64,000 bases of DNA from Cellulomonas gilvus ATCC 13127 (GCF_000218545.1 NC_015671.1:1054001-1118000); one strand, 5' to 3'. Counted from the stretch's first letter, positions 8,135 through 16,905 are shown. A program made the numbers and translations. Notes: generated by a model from the letters alone, not told the origin.

Positions 8135-11100
8135 GCACGGATCTCTTCGCCGCGGAGGCGCAGGCCACGGCGCCGGCCGGCGAGCCCATCGGCGCGCTGC
8201 AGATCGCAGCGCTCGTGGGCAACCCCGCGCCCACACCCGAGCAGCTGCGCATCATCGAGGCGCCGCTCGGCCCGGCGCTCGTCGTCGCGGGTGCCGGATC
8301 GGGCAAGACCGAGACGATGGCGGGGCGGGTGGTCTGGCTCATCGCCAACGGCGTCGTGGCGCCGCAGGAGGTGCTGGGCCTCACGTTCACCCGCAAGGCC
8401 GCGGGTGAGCTGGCCGAGCGCGTCCGGCTGCGGCTGCGACGCCTGGTGCGTGCCGCGGCCGAGGCGGGCGTGGTGCTGCCGGGCCGGGCGCACCTGGAGG
8501 ATGACGTGCTCGGCGGGCGCCCCACGGTCTCGACGTACAACGCGTACGCGGCGTCGCTGGTGCGCGACCATGCGCTGCGGCTGGGCATCGACCCCACCGC
8601 GCGGCTGCTGGGTGAGGCCGCGCAGTGGCAGCTCGCGAGCGAGGTCGTCGAGCAGTGGCAGGAGGACCTGGGCACGCAGGCGGCGGTCTCGACCGTGGTG
8701 GAGGCGGTCCTGGCGCTGTCGGGTGCGCTCGACGAGCACCTGCTCGAGCCCGACCAGGCGGCCGAGGGCATCCGGCGGATCCTGGCGGACGTGGCGGCCA
8801 CGCCGCCCGGCACGCCGCCGCGCGGGCCGTACGCCGAGGTCAAGAAGGCGATGCGCGGCCTCGAGGAGCGCGCACGGCTGCTCGACGTGGTCGCCGCCTA
8901 CCGGGCGCGCAAGCGCGCGAGCGACGCGATCGACTTCGGCGACCAGGTCGCGCTCGCGGCGCGGCTGGCGCGTGAGGTGCCCGACGTCGCCGCTGCCGAG
9001 CGCGCACGCTTCGCGGTGGTGCTGCTCGACGAGTACCAGGACACGTCGTACGCGCAGCTCACGCTGCTCTCGGCGCTGTTCGGCGACGGCCACCCCGTCA
9101 TCGCGGTCGGGGACCCGCACCAGTCGATCTACGGCTGGCGGGGGGCCAGCGCGGGCGGGCTCGAACGGTTCCCGACGACGTTCCGGCGGGCCGCGGCGGA
9201 CGGCGGCGGTCCGGCGGACGTGCTCGCGCTCAGCACGTCGTGGCGCAACGACCACGCGGTGCTCGACGCCGCGAACCACGTGGCGGGTCCGCTGCGCGCG
9301 GGTGCGCGGCGCGTCGACGTGCCGCAGCTGGTCGCGAGCCCCGCGGCCGGACCCGGCACGGTGCAGGCGGCGATGGCGCTCACGGTGCAGGACGAGGCGG
9401 AGCTCGTCGCCGAGCACGTCGCGGCGCACTGGCGCCCGCAGGGGCCGTCCGGCCCGCGCGTGACGGCCGCCGTGCTGTGCCGCAAGCGCTCGCAGTTCGG
9501 CCCGGTGCGCGCCGCGCTGCGCGCGCGTGGGCTGCCCGTCGAGGTCGTCGGCCTCGGCGGCCTGCTGTCGACGCCCGAGGTGGTGGACGTCGTCGCCGCG
9601 CTGCAGGCGGCGTACGACCCGTTGCGTGGGGACGCGCTGATGCGGCTCCTCACGGGCGCGCGCACGCGGCTGGGCGCGGCGGACCTGCACGCGCTCGCCG
9701 CGTGGGCCTCGGAGCTCGCGGGCCGGCGCAGCGGGCGGACCACGCCCGAGGGGGTCCAGATCGACGCGATCGACGAGCGCAGCCTGGTGGACGCGCTCGA
9801 CGACCCGCCGCGCCCGGGCTGGCGCAGCCACGACGGCCGCGCGCTCGGCGACGTGGGCCGCGCACGGCTCCAGGAGCTCGCGGGCCTGCTGCGCACGCTG
9901 CGTGCGCACTCCTACCTGGCGGTGCCGGACCTCGTGGTGGAGGCCGAGCGCCTGCTGGGCCTCGACATCGAGCTCGCGGCCCGGCCCGGCGTCGGGGTCG
10001 GCCGCGCCCGCGCGCACCTCGACGCGTTCCGTGACGTCGCGGTGGAGTTCGCGCGCGGGGTGGACGCGCCGACGCTCGGCGGCTTCCTGTCCTGGCTCGA
10101 GGCGGCCGACGCGCGCGAGAACGGCCTCGAGCTGCCGGTCACCGAGCCGGACCCGGACGCCGTGCAGGTCATCACGATCCACGCCGCCAAGGGCCTGGAG
10201 TGGGACGTGGTGGCGGTCGCGGGACTCGTCGACGGCGTGCTGCCCGCGACCCCGACGCAGGGCAAGGACGGCCCCAAGGACAACGCGTGGCTGGTCGGGC
10301 TCGGCTCCTTCCCGTACCCGCTGCGCGGCGACCGCGACGACCTGCCGGAGTTCGCGTACGCGGGTGCCGAGGGTGCCAAGGACCTCGAGGAGCGGCGCAA
10401 GGCGTTCGTGCGCGCGGCCGGCGAGCACCAGGTGGCCGAGGAGCGCCGGCTCGCCTACGTCGCGCTGACCCGCGCGCGGCACCGGCTCCTGCTGACCGGG
10501 GCGTGGTGGGGCGACGGCAAGACCGTGCGCAAGGTGTCCACGTTCCTCACCGAGCTCGCCGAGGCCGGTCTCGTCTCGGTCGACGACTGGGTCGCCGAGC
10601 CGCCCCCGGGCGAGGAGAACCCCGCGGCGGGCGTCGCGGTCACGGCCACGTGGCCGCGCGACCCGTTCGCGACCGAGGCCGGCGCCGGCCGGCGGCCCGC
10701 GGTCGAGGCGGCGGCGGCGTGGGTCCGCGAGGCGGCCCGTTCGGCGCGCGGCGGCCGCGCGGACGCGGGCGGGCAGGCCCGGTCGCCGTGGGAGCGGCTC
10801 GCGCACCGCCTGCTCGACGAGCAGCGCCTGGCGCGCGAGGGTGCGGCGAGCGTGGACCTGCCGGCCCACCTGTCCGCATCGGCCGTGGTGCGCCTGGGTG
10901 CGGACCCGGGCGAGTTCGCGCGGGGGCTGCGGCGTCCGGTCCCGCACGAGCCGTCGGGTGCCGCGCGGCTGGGCACGCGGTTCCACGCGTGGGTCGAGGG
11001 CTACTACGGCGCGGCGTCGCTCGTGGACCTGGACGCGCTGCCGGGCGCCGACGACGACGGCTTCACCCAGGGTCCGCTGGACGCCGACGAGGCACGGCTG

Positions 11101-11505
11101 CGCGAGGCGTTCCTGGCCTCGCCGTGGGCGGACCGCCGTCCGCTCGTCGTCGAGGCGGACGTGGAGACCCCGGTCGCGGGGTACGTGCTGCGCTCGCGGA
11201 TCGACGCGGTGTTCCCGGCGCTGCCCGGCGAGCTCGGCGTCCCCGTCGACGCCGACGGGGGTCACGGCGTCGTCGTCGTGGACTGGAAGACGGGGGCGCC
11301 GCCGCACGACGAGCACGCGGAGGCCGCGCGTGAGCTGCAGCTCGCGGTCTACCGGCTCGCGTGGTCCCGGTGGACGGGGCTCCCGCTCGAGCGCGTCGGC
11401 GCGGTGTTCCACCACGTCGGGGCGAACCGCACGCTCCGGCCCGCGCGGCTGCTGGGCGCCGACGAGATCGAGGCGCTCCTGCGCCGGGTCACCGACGACG
11501 CGTGA
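8131..11505 (+). CDS. adnB: AdnB-type helicase-nuclease subunit
   Basis: A 1124-residue partner of AdnA. The intact superfamily 1A motor has Walker A AGAGSGKT (residues 53-60), Walker B LLDEYQDTSYAQ near 297-308, GDPHQSIYGWRGA, and late motifs ITIHAAKGLEWD and YVALTRARHRLLL. The C-terminal nuclease has RSRIDAVF, VVVDWKTG near 1045-1053 and ELQLAVYRLAW. In mycobacteria AdnB supplies the productive translocase and both subunits nick DNA; this one keeps all expected residues while AdnA's motor looks weakened. The start ATG overlaps the adnA stop (ATGA). Confidence 0.93.
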   Translation: MSTDLFAAEAQATAPAGEPIGALQIAALVGNPAPTPEQLRIIEAPLGPALVVAGAGSGKTETMAGRVVWLIANGVVAPQEVLGLTFTRKAAGELAERVRLRLRRLVRAAAEAGVVLPGRAHLEDDVLGGRPTVSTYNAYAASLVRDHALRLGIDPTARLLGEAAQWQLASEVVEQWQEDLGTQAAVSTVVEAVLALSGALDEHLLEPDQAAEGIRRILADVAATPPGTPPRGPYAEVKKAMRGLEERARLLDVVAAYRARKRASDAIDFGDQVALAARLAREVPDVAAAERARFAVVLLDEYQDTSYAQLTLLSALFGDGHPVIAVGDPHQSIYGWRGASAGGLERFPTTFRRAAADGGGPADVLALSTSWRNDHAVLDAANHVAGPLRAGARRVDVPQLVASPAAGPGTVQAAMALTVQDEAELVAEHVAAHWRPQGPSGPRVTAAVLCRKRSQFGPVRAALRARGLPVEVVGLGGLLSTPEVVDVVAALQAAYDPLRGDALMRLLTGARTRLGAADLHALAAWASELAGRRSGRTTPEGVQIDAIDERSLVDALDDPPRPGWRSHDGRALGDVGRARLQELAGLLRTLRAHSYLAVPDLVVEAERLLGLDIELAARPGVGVGRARAHLDAFRDVAVEFARGVDAPTLGGFLSWLEAADARENGLELPVTEPDPDAVQVITIHAAKGLEWDVVAVAGLVDGVLPATPTQGKDGPKDNAWLVGLGSFPYPLRGDRDDLPEFAYAGAEGAKDLEERRKAFVRAAGEHQVAEERRLAYVALTRARHRLLLTGAWWGDGKTVRKVSTFLTELAEAGLVSVDDWVAEPPPGEENPAAGVAVTATWPRDPFATEAGAGRRPAVEAAAAWVREAARSARGGRADAGGQARSPWERLAHRLLDEQRLAREGAASVDLPAHLSASAVVRLGADPGEFARGLRRPVPHEPSGAARLGTRFHAWVEGYYGAASLVDLDALPGADDDGFTQGPLDADEARLREAFLASPWADRRPLVVEADVETPVAGYVLRSRIDAVFPALPGELGVPVDADGGHGVVVVDWKTGAPPHDEHAEAARELQLAVYRLAWSRWTGLPLERVGAVFHHVGANRTLRPARLLGADEIEALLRRVTDDA

Positions 11506-11514
11506 GCGGTGCGC

Positions 11515-12483
11515 TCACGCGTAGGAGGAGGCGATCGCGACCGGCGCGGTCGGCAGCTCGGCGTCCACCGGGGTGCGCGTGTGCTCGTCCAGGTCCTCGA
11601 GCATGCTGACCGCGTCGTCCACGACGTCCGCGTTGCCCGTGCGGACGCCGTAGAGGAGCCAGCGCGCGAGGGCGAGCTCGCCGGCCAGGAGCGCGCGATC
11701 GGTCAGGTGCGGGTCGATCAGCTCGGTGCGCCGCAGCTGGTAGGCCTCCATGATCGAGTCCGCGGCGTCGGGCGTCGCGGCCACCAGGAGCCACGACAGG
11801 TCGTCGGCCGGGTCGGCGACGCTCGCGTCGCCCCAGTGCAGGATGCCGCTCACGTCGCCGTCGTGGACCAGGATGCGCTCGTTCGTCAGGTCGCCGTGCA
11901 CCACGGTCGGGCGGAACCGCCACAGCGCGACGTCCTCGAGCCGCTCCTCCCACCGGCGCAGCAGCGTGGGCGGGACCTTGCCGGTGCGGGCGGCCTCGTC
12001 GACCTCGGCCTGGCGGCGCACGCGGTAGGCCTCGGCGTCGTACACGGGCAGGCCCGCGTTCTCCACCACGGACGTCGGCAGCTCGTGCACCGACGCGATC
12101 GCGCGGCCGATGGCGGCGCACAGCCCGGGCCCGGGCGCGAGCTCGGCGACGTCGAGCGCGGTGCCCGGGATCTCGGCGTGCACCGCGGCGCGGCCGCCCT
12201 CGGGCAGGTGCGCGAAGCCGACCGGACGCGGCACCGCGAAGGGAAGCGCGCCGTCCTCGCTCGCGCGGCCGAGCCCGTCGAGCAGCTCGACCTCGGCCTC
12301 GAGCGCGGCACCGGCGGCGGGGTGCACGGGCGCGCGGACCACCCAGCGGCGCCGTGCGGCGTCCACCACGACCGCGATGTCGTAGTCGGTGCCCGGGTGG
12401 GCCGGCCGCCGGACGTCGTAGGCGTCCAGGCCGGGCACGGCCACGGTGGCCAACGCGGCGAGAGCGAGCGGGGATCGAGGCAC
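11515..12483 (-). CDS. Aminoglycoside/macrolide phosphotransferase-like protein
   Basis: A 322-residue protein with the APH/choline kinase-like fold: N-lobe VDAARRRWVVRAPVHP, EAEVELLDGL, and C-lobe VVHGDLTNERILV followed by GILHWGDASVADPADDLSWL. The HGD core is present, but the residue where the metal-binding Asp of IDWGD normally sits is His, and the Asn usually found five residues after HGD is not in its standard place. Catalysis on antibiotics should not be assumed. GTG 12483 has TACGCT seven bases upstream (12491-12496, minus). It is divergent from nudC and ends nine bases from adnB. Confidence 0.75.
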   Translation of the reverse strand: MPRSPLALAALATVAVPGLDAYDVRRPAHPGTDYDIAVVVDAARRRWVVRAPVHPAAGAALEAEVELLDGLGRASEDGALPFAVPRPVGFAHLPEGGRAAVHAEIPGTALDVAELAPGPGLCAAIGRAIASVHELPTSVVENAGLPVYDAEAYRVRRQAEVDEAARTGKVPPTLLRRWEERLEDVALWRFRPTVVHGDLTNERILVHDGDVSGILHWGDASVADPADDLSWLLVAATPDAADSIMEAYQLRRTELIDPHLTDRALLAGELALARWLLYGVRTGNADVVDDAVSMLEDLDEHTRTPVDAELPTAPVAIASSYA

Positions 12484-12604
12484 GGGCCCCAGCGTAGGCG
12501 CGCGACCGTGCGCCGGGCGCTCAGGGTCGCGGCGTGTCCGTCCGATTCGTCCGACCTGTGCGGGCTCGTCGGTCCTCGCGGCGATGGGCGACCGCAGCGC
12601 TGGG

Positions 12605-12610
12605 TACCCT
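12605..12610 (+). promoter_or_regulatory. Leaderless -10 box for nudC
   Basis: TACCCT followed by six bases and the GTG at 12617; no Shine-Dalgarno is visible. Confidence 0.55.
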
Positions 12611-12616
12611 CGCGCG

Positions 12617-13651
12617 GTGAGGTCCGACGAGCTGCCGCTGTCCCGCTCGGTCGTCGACCGCGCCGCCCACCTGCGTGACGACGAGGGGCTGGCGCGCGCG
12701 CTCGAGGCCACGAGCACGCGCGCGCTGCTGGTCCGGGGCGGCGAGGTCCTGGTGGGGCCGGACGACGCGCTCGTGCTGCTCCCCGTCGACGCCGCGGCCA
12801 CCGTCGGCCCGACGACGACCGCGGACGACGACCAGGCGTGGGTCCTGCTCGGTGCGGAGCCCGCGGGCGACGGCGACGTCGTGCACGTGGCGCGCCGGCT
12901 CGGTGCGCGCACGCCACCTCCGGCCACGGGCGTGCCGTCCGACACGCTCGTCCACCGGCCCAGCCCGGCGCCGGACGTCGACGCGGAGCCGCCCGCGGTC
13001 GCGCCGTCCGGTGCGCGCTGGGCACCGCTGCGCACGGTCGGCGCGGTGCTCGCCCCGCGGGACGCGGGGCTGGCGACCACCGCGGTCGCGCTCGACGCCT
13101 GGCACGAGCGCCACCCGCGGTGCCCGCGGTGCGGCGGTCCGACCCGCGTGACGCACGCAGGCTGGGTGCGACGCTGCACGGTCGACGACTCCGAGCACTA
13201 CCCGCGCACGGACCCCGCGGTGATCATGGCCGTGGTGGACGGCGACGACCGCCTCCTGCTGGGGCACGGCGCGCAGTGGGCCGCGGGCAGGTACTCGACG
13301 CTCGCGGGCTTCGTCGAGCCGGGCGAGTCGCTCGAGCACGCGGTGCGCCGCGAGGTCGCCGAGGAGGTCGGCGTGCTCGTCGGCGAGGTGGTCTACCGCG
13401 GCAGCCAGCCGTGGCCGTTCCCGGCCTCGCTCATGGTCGGGTTCTGGGCCCGCGCGCTCAGCACCGAGCTGCACGCGGACGGTGCCGAGGTCACGCACGC
13501 GCGGTGGGTCTCGCGCGACGAGCTGCGCACGGCGCTGGTCGCGGGGGACGTGGTCGCGCCCGGGCGCGCGTCGATCGCGCGGGCGCTGATCGAGGACTGG
13601 TTCGGGGGTCCGTTGCCCGAGCCCGCGGACCCCGCGCTCGCCTGGGCCTGA
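12617..13651 (+). CDS. nudC: NAD(+) diphosphatase NudC
   Basis: Hydrolyses NAD(H) to NMN(H) and AMP, and in E. coli also removes NAD caps from RNA. The 344 residues contain an N-terminal domain, a zinc-ribbon remnant (CPRCGG...RRC), the Nudix box GFVEPGESLEHAVRREVAEEVG near 231-252, and the NudC signature SQPWPFPASLMVGF. Only three of the usual four zinc cysteines are present: the second pair reads CTVD instead of CxxC. The start is GTG 12617, leaderless; an upstream in-frame extension would run into the promoter. It converges with the mycoredoxin gene. Confidence 0.93.
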   Translation: MRSDELPLSRSVVDRAAHLRDDEGLARALEATSTRALLVRGGEVLVGPDDALVLLPVDAAATVGPTTTADDDQAWVLLGAEPAGDGDVVHVARRLGARTPPPATGVPSDTLVHRPSPAPDVDAEPPAVAPSGARWAPLRTVGAVLAPRDAGLATTAVALDAWHERHPRCPRCGGPTRVTHAGWVRRCTVDDSEHYPRTDPAVIMAVVDGDDRLLLGHGAQWAAGRYSTLAGFVEPGESLEHAVRREVAEEVGVLVGEVVYRGSQPWPFPASLMVGFWARALSTELHADGAEVTHARWVSRDELRTALVAGDVVAPGRASIARALIEDWFGGPLPEPADPALAWA

Positions 13652-13662
13652 GACCCCGCGGC

Positions 13663-13923
13663 TCAGCTGAGGCGCTGGCGCACCTCGACGAGCGACGGGT
13701 TGGTCGCCGCCGAGCCGTCGGGGAAGATCACCGTCGGCACGGTGCGGTTGCCCCCGTTGAGCGACGCGACGAGCTCACCCGCGTCGGGCTCGTCCTCGAT
13801 GTCGACCTCGGTGTAGCCGATGCCCGCCGAGTCGAGCTGCGTCTTGAGCCGACGGCAGTAGCCGCACCAGGTGGTCGAGTACATCGTGATCGTGCCGGGT
13901 GCGGGCAGCCTCTGCGTGCTCAT
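13663..13923 (-). CDS. mrx1: Mycoredoxin (glutaredoxin-like protein)
   Basis: An 86-residue thioredoxin-fold protein with active site TWCGYC near residues 18-23, cis-Pro segment NRTVPTVIF, and C-terminal TNPSLVEVRQRL. This matches mycoredoxin 1, which reduces mycothiol mixed disulfides in actinobacteria. ATG 13923 is the start. The location between nudC and uvrD2 is the conserved one. Confidence 0.9.
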   Translation of the reverse strand: MSTQRLPAPGTITMYSTTWCGYCRRLKTQLDSAGIGYTEVDIEDEPDAGELVASLNGGNRTVPTVIFPDGSAATNPSLVEVRQRLS

Positions 13924-14037
13924 CGTTCCTCGCCGTCGGTCGGGTGCGTACGGGGTGGCCAACGTCTGCCGGTCGCGGACGATTCCCTGTGGGTGGCCGC
14001 GCGAGCGCGTGGGTGGGGGCTGCGAGACTGTGCGGCG

Positions 14038-16059
14038 ATGTCTCCCGACGACCTGCTGGCCGCGCTCGACCCCGAGCAGCGTGCCGTCGCGACCGCGCTG
14101 CGCGGTCCGGTGTGCGTGCTCGCGGGGGCCGGCACGGGCAAGACGCGCGCGCTCACGCACCGCATCGCCTACGGCATCCGCACGGGCGTGTACCGCCCGG
14201 ACCACGTGCTCGCCGTGACGTTCACGGCGCGCGCGGCGGGGGAGATGCGCACGCGGCTGCGCACGCTCGGGGCCGGTGGCGTCCAGGCGCGGACCTTCCA
14301 CGCGGCGGCGCTGCGCCAGCTCTCGTACTTCTGGCCCAAGGTCGTGGGCGGCGCACCGCCCCGCATCGCCGAGGCGAAGGCACAGCTGGTCGCGGAGGCG
14401 GCTCGTCGGGTGGGGCTGCCCTCGGACCGCACGGGCGTGCGCGACCTCGCAGCCGAGGTGGAGTGGGCCAAGGTGAGCCTGGTGGTGCCCGACGAGTACG
14501 CGCTCGCGGCCGCCGCCGTGGACCGCGTGGTCCCGGGCGGTCATGACGCGTCGGCCGTCGCGCGGCTCATGACGGCCTACGAGCAGGTCAAGGACGAGCG
14601 CGGCGTCATCGACTTCGAGGACGTGCTCCTGCTGCTCGCGGCGATGCTCGCCGAGCGTGCGGACGTGGGTGACCAGGTGCGCGGCCAGTACCGCCACTTC
14701 GTCGTCGACGAGTACCAGGACGTCAGCCCGCTGCAGCAGTACCTGCTGGACCAGTGGCTGGGCGGCCGGCGCGAGCTGTGCGTGGTCGGCGACCCCAGCC
14801 AGACCATCTACTCGTTCGCGGGTGCGACGCCGCACCACCTGCTGTCCTTCACGCGCGTGCACCCCGAGGCGCAGGTGGTGCGCCTGGTGCGCGACTACCG
14901 CTCGACCCCCCAGGTGGTCGAGCTCGCCAACCGGGTGATCGTCGCGGGCGCCACGGAGCGGGGCGGGAGCGCGCCGCTCGAGCTGCGTGCGCAGCGTCCG
15001 GACGGGCCGCAGGTGCGCTGGGCGGCGTACGCCGACGACGAGGCGGAGGCCGCCGGGGTCGCGGCTGCGGCGGCTCGGCTCGTGGCGGACGGCGTGCCCG
15101 CGCGTGAGATCGCGGTGCTGTACCGCACGAACGCGCAGAGCGAGGCGTTCGAGGAGGCGCTGTCGGCAGCGGGCGTCCCGTACCAGGTGCGGGGTGGCGA
15201 GCGGTTCTTCGCGCGCCGCGACGTCCGGGAGGCCATCGTCTACCTGCGCGGTGGCGCGCGTGCCGCGGACGTGGACGTGCCGCTGCCCGAGGCCGCGCGC
15301 GACCTGCTGCGCAACGCGGGCTGGACCGACCAGGCGCCCGCGACGCGGGGCGCCGCACGTGAGCGGTGGGAGGCGCTGACGGCGCTGGCCCGGCTCGCGG
15401 ACGAGGTGGACGCGCGCGTGCGCGACGAGGGCCGCACCGCGACGGTCGCGGACCTGGTCACGGAGCTCGACGAGCGCGCCGCCGCGCAGCACGCGCCCGC
15501 GGTCGACGGGGTCACGCTCGCGTCCCTGCACGCGGCCAAGGGCCTCGAGTGGGACGCGGTGTTCCTGACGGGACTGAGCGAGGGGCTGCTGCCCACCGCG
15601 CTCGCGGAGACGCCCGACGCGATCGCCGAGGAACGGCGCCTGCTGTACGTGGGCGTGACCCGGGCGCGCGAGCACCTGCAGCTGTCGTACGCACGCTCGC
15701 GCCTGCCGGGCGGGCGGCCCAACCGCCGCGCCTCGCGCTTCCTCGAGGGGCTCTGGCCCGGCTCGTCGCCGCGCGCCGCAGCGCGCCGTCAGGACGCGGA
15801 GGAGGACCCGCGCACCACGCTGACCACCGCCGTGCTGCTGCGCTGGCGTGAGCAGCGCGCGGCGGAGCTGGGCGTCGCGCCCGGCCGCGTGCTGGCGACG
15901 CACGTGCTCCACGCGGTCGCGCAGCGCCGGCCCGGCACGCGCGCGGAGCTCGCCCAGGTGCCCGGCATCGGCGCCCAGACGCTCGCGCGCCTGGGGGACG
16001 ACATCGTGGCCGCGGTGCTCGACGCGACGGGCGCCCCGGCCCGCCCCGGCCCCCGCTGA
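14038..16059 (+). CDS. uvrD2: ATP-dependent DNA helicase UvrD2 with C-terminal HRDC domain
   Basis: A 673-residue superfamily 1A DNA helicase. Motifs: Walker A AGAGTGKT (29-36), VTFTARAAGEM, VVDEYQDVSPLQQ, GDPSQTIYSFAGA, VRLVRDYRST, LASLHAAKGLEWD, LLYVGVTRARE. After a linker, an HRDC domain follows (LLRWREQRAAELGVAPGRVL, then LAQVPGIGAQTLARLGDDI). The mycobacterial UvrD2 has a tetracysteine zinc motif between motor and HRDC; here the only cysteines in the protein are in the motor (GPVCVLAG, RELCVVGD), so that motif is absent. It lies immediately upstream of whiB7, the conserved order. Confidence 0.93.
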   Translation: MSPDDLLAALDPEQRAVATALRGPVCVLAGAGTGKTRALTHRIAYGIRTGVYRPDHVLAVTFTARAAGEMRTRLRTLGAGGVQARTFHAAALRQLSYFWPKVVGGAPPRIAEAKAQLVAEAARRVGLPSDRTGVRDLAAEVEWAKVSLVVPDEYALAAAAVDRVVPGGHDASAVARLMTAYEQVKDERGVIDFEDVLLLLAAMLAERADVGDQVRGQYRHFVVDEYQDVSPLQQYLLDQWLGGRRELCVVGDPSQTIYSFAGATPHHLLSFTRVHPEAQVVRLVRDYRSTPQVVELANRVIVAGATERGGSAPLELRAQRPDGPQVRWAAYADDEAEAAGVAAAAARLVADGVPAREIAVLYRTNAQSEAFEEALSAAGVPYQVRGGERFFARRDVREAIVYLRGGARAADVDVPLPEAARDLLRNAGWTDQAPATRGAARERWEALTALARLADEVDARVRDEGRTATVADLVTELDERAAAQHAPAVDGVTLASLHAAKGLEWDAVFLTGLSEGLLPTALAETPDAIAEERRLLYVGVTRAREHLQLSYARSRLPGGRPNRRASRFLEGLWPGSSPRAAARRQDAEEDPRTTLTTAVLLRWREQRAAELGVAPGRVLATHVLHAVAQRRPGTRAELAQVPGIGAQTLARLGDDIVAAVLDATGAPARPGPR

Positions 16060-16123
16060 CCCGGACGATCCGGACAGTCCGGCGCGCGCCGCAGAGCTTC
16101 TCGAAGTTCTTTCGTTTATTCGG

Positions 16124-16153
16124 TTGTGGCCCGCTCGCGGCCGCGCCTAAGGT
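16124..16153 (+). promoter_or_regulatory. whiB7 promoter with upstream AT-rich WhiB7 box
   Basis: TTGTGG (16124-16129), an 18-base spacer and TAAGGT (16148-16153) form a sigma-A-type promoter. An AT-rich stretch (TTCGTTTATT, 16111-16120) sits three bases upstream of the -35, exactly where WhiB7 with its AT-hook binds at its own promoter in mycobacteria. Predicted autoactivation. Confidence 0.75.
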
Positions 16154-16223
16154 GATCCCCGTCCTGGTACGCAGGCTTGCGCTGAAGAAGCGCGGGCCGA
16201 CCCGAGGAAGGAGGTGGGCAGAG

Positions 16224-16421
16224 GTGAACATCAACACGATCGATCGGTCGAGCGCCATGCTCCCGTCGCACCGCGTCGCGCCCACGTCCTTCCTGTCCGA
16301 GGGGCGTGCTGTGTCCGGTGCCGGCTTCGGCGCCCACGCCACGTGGCTGGGCGGAGCTCTGCGTCTTCGTGGGATGAGCTCCCCGGTCACCAAGCCCACC
16401 GACCGGGCTCCGATGGTCTAG
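16224..16421 (+). CDS. whiB7 upstream leader peptide (uORF)
   Basis: A 65-residue ORF starting GTG 16224 with a strong AAGGAGG nine bases upstream and ending TAG 16421, 17 bases before the attenuator hairpin. The sequence (MNINTIDRSSAMLP...) has no domain and is not expected to function as a protein; it is a ribosome sensor. Known whiB7/wblC leaders in mycobacteria and Streptomyces use stalling on a uORF to prevent terminator formation when antibiotics inhibit translation. Confidence 0.75.
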   Translation: MNINTIDRSSAMLPSHRVAPTSFLSEGRAVSGAGFGAHATWLGGALRLRGMSSPVTKPTDRAPMV

Positions 16422-16438
16422 ACCCGCACAGGGTCACA

Positions 16439-16480
16439 GGCCGCGGAGTCCCCTACGGGTCCGCGGCCTTCTTCGTCTCT
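16439..16480 (+). terminator. whiB7 transcriptional attenuator hairpin
   Basis: The stem GGCCGCGGA (16439-16447) pairs with TCCGCGGCC (16460-16468), with an inner CCC/GGG pairing possible in the loop, followed by TTCTTCGTCTCT. This is an unusually canonical Rho-independent terminator for so GC-rich a genome, placed between the leader peptide and whiB7, as required for premature termination under antibiotic-free growth. Confidence 0.8.
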
Positions 16481-16557
16481 CCGGTTCCTTCGGGGGATGA
16501 GCGGCACGTGGTTCCGGCACACCACCGCTCACCAGCAAGGACATCCAGGAGGACATC

Positions 16558-16905
16558 GTGCGGCTCACGACGCTGCTCGAGACCGTCAACGAGGGCGGGT
16601 CGCGCGCTTGGAGCGCCAGCAGCACCGCGACGACCAGCGACGACCGTCGGACGTTCGACCAGATGGTCGCCGACCTCATCCCGTGCCGGACCAACGACCC
16701 CGAGCTCTGGTTCGCCGAGCAGACCGCCCAGGTGGAGCAGGCCAAGGCCATGTGCCGTGAGTGCCCGCTCCGCGAGGGCTGCCTCGCCGGCGCGATCGAG
16801 CGTGAGGAGCCGTGGGGCGTCTGGGGTGGTGAGGTCTTCGTCGGGGGCGTGGTCGTCCCCATGAAGCGTGGTCGCGGTCGCCCGCGCAAGAACCCCGCGG
16901 CGTAG
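16558..16905 (+). CDS. whiB7: WhiB7 redox/antibiotic-resistance regulator
   Basis: A 115-residue WhiB-family 4Fe-4S transcription factor that partners sigma-A region 4 and activates intrinsic antibiotic-resistance genes. Iron-sulfur ligands are Cys43, Cys66, Cys69 and Cys75; the beta-turn GVWGG is at 87-91; the C-terminal AT-hook RGRPRK at 106-111 identifies WhiB7 among WhiB proteins. GTG 16558 is chosen for AGGAGG just upstream. Expression is predicted to be controlled by the AT-rich promoter, leader peptide and attenuator in the preceding 440 bases. Confidence 0.92.
   Translation: MRLTTLLETVNEGGSRAWSASSTATTSDDRRTFDQMVADLIPCRTNDPELWFAEQTAQVEQAKAMCRECPLREGCLAGAIEREEPWGVWGGEVFVGGVVVPMKRGRGRPRKNPAA

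Noticed and set aside
4259..8236. 1325-residue open frame on the minus strand
   Set aside because: Antisense to DUF3152 and AdnA, with low-complexity Arg/Ala/Gly content. AdnA has motifs throughout, so the opposite strand is not coding.
7921..11415. 1164-residue open frame on the minus strand
   Set aside because: Antisense to AdnB, repetitive Arg/Val/Asp/His composition, no domain.
11515..12483. Antibiotic-resistance gene call for the phosphotransferase-like protein
   Set aside because: The catalytic metal Asp appears to be His, so resistance function is not supported.
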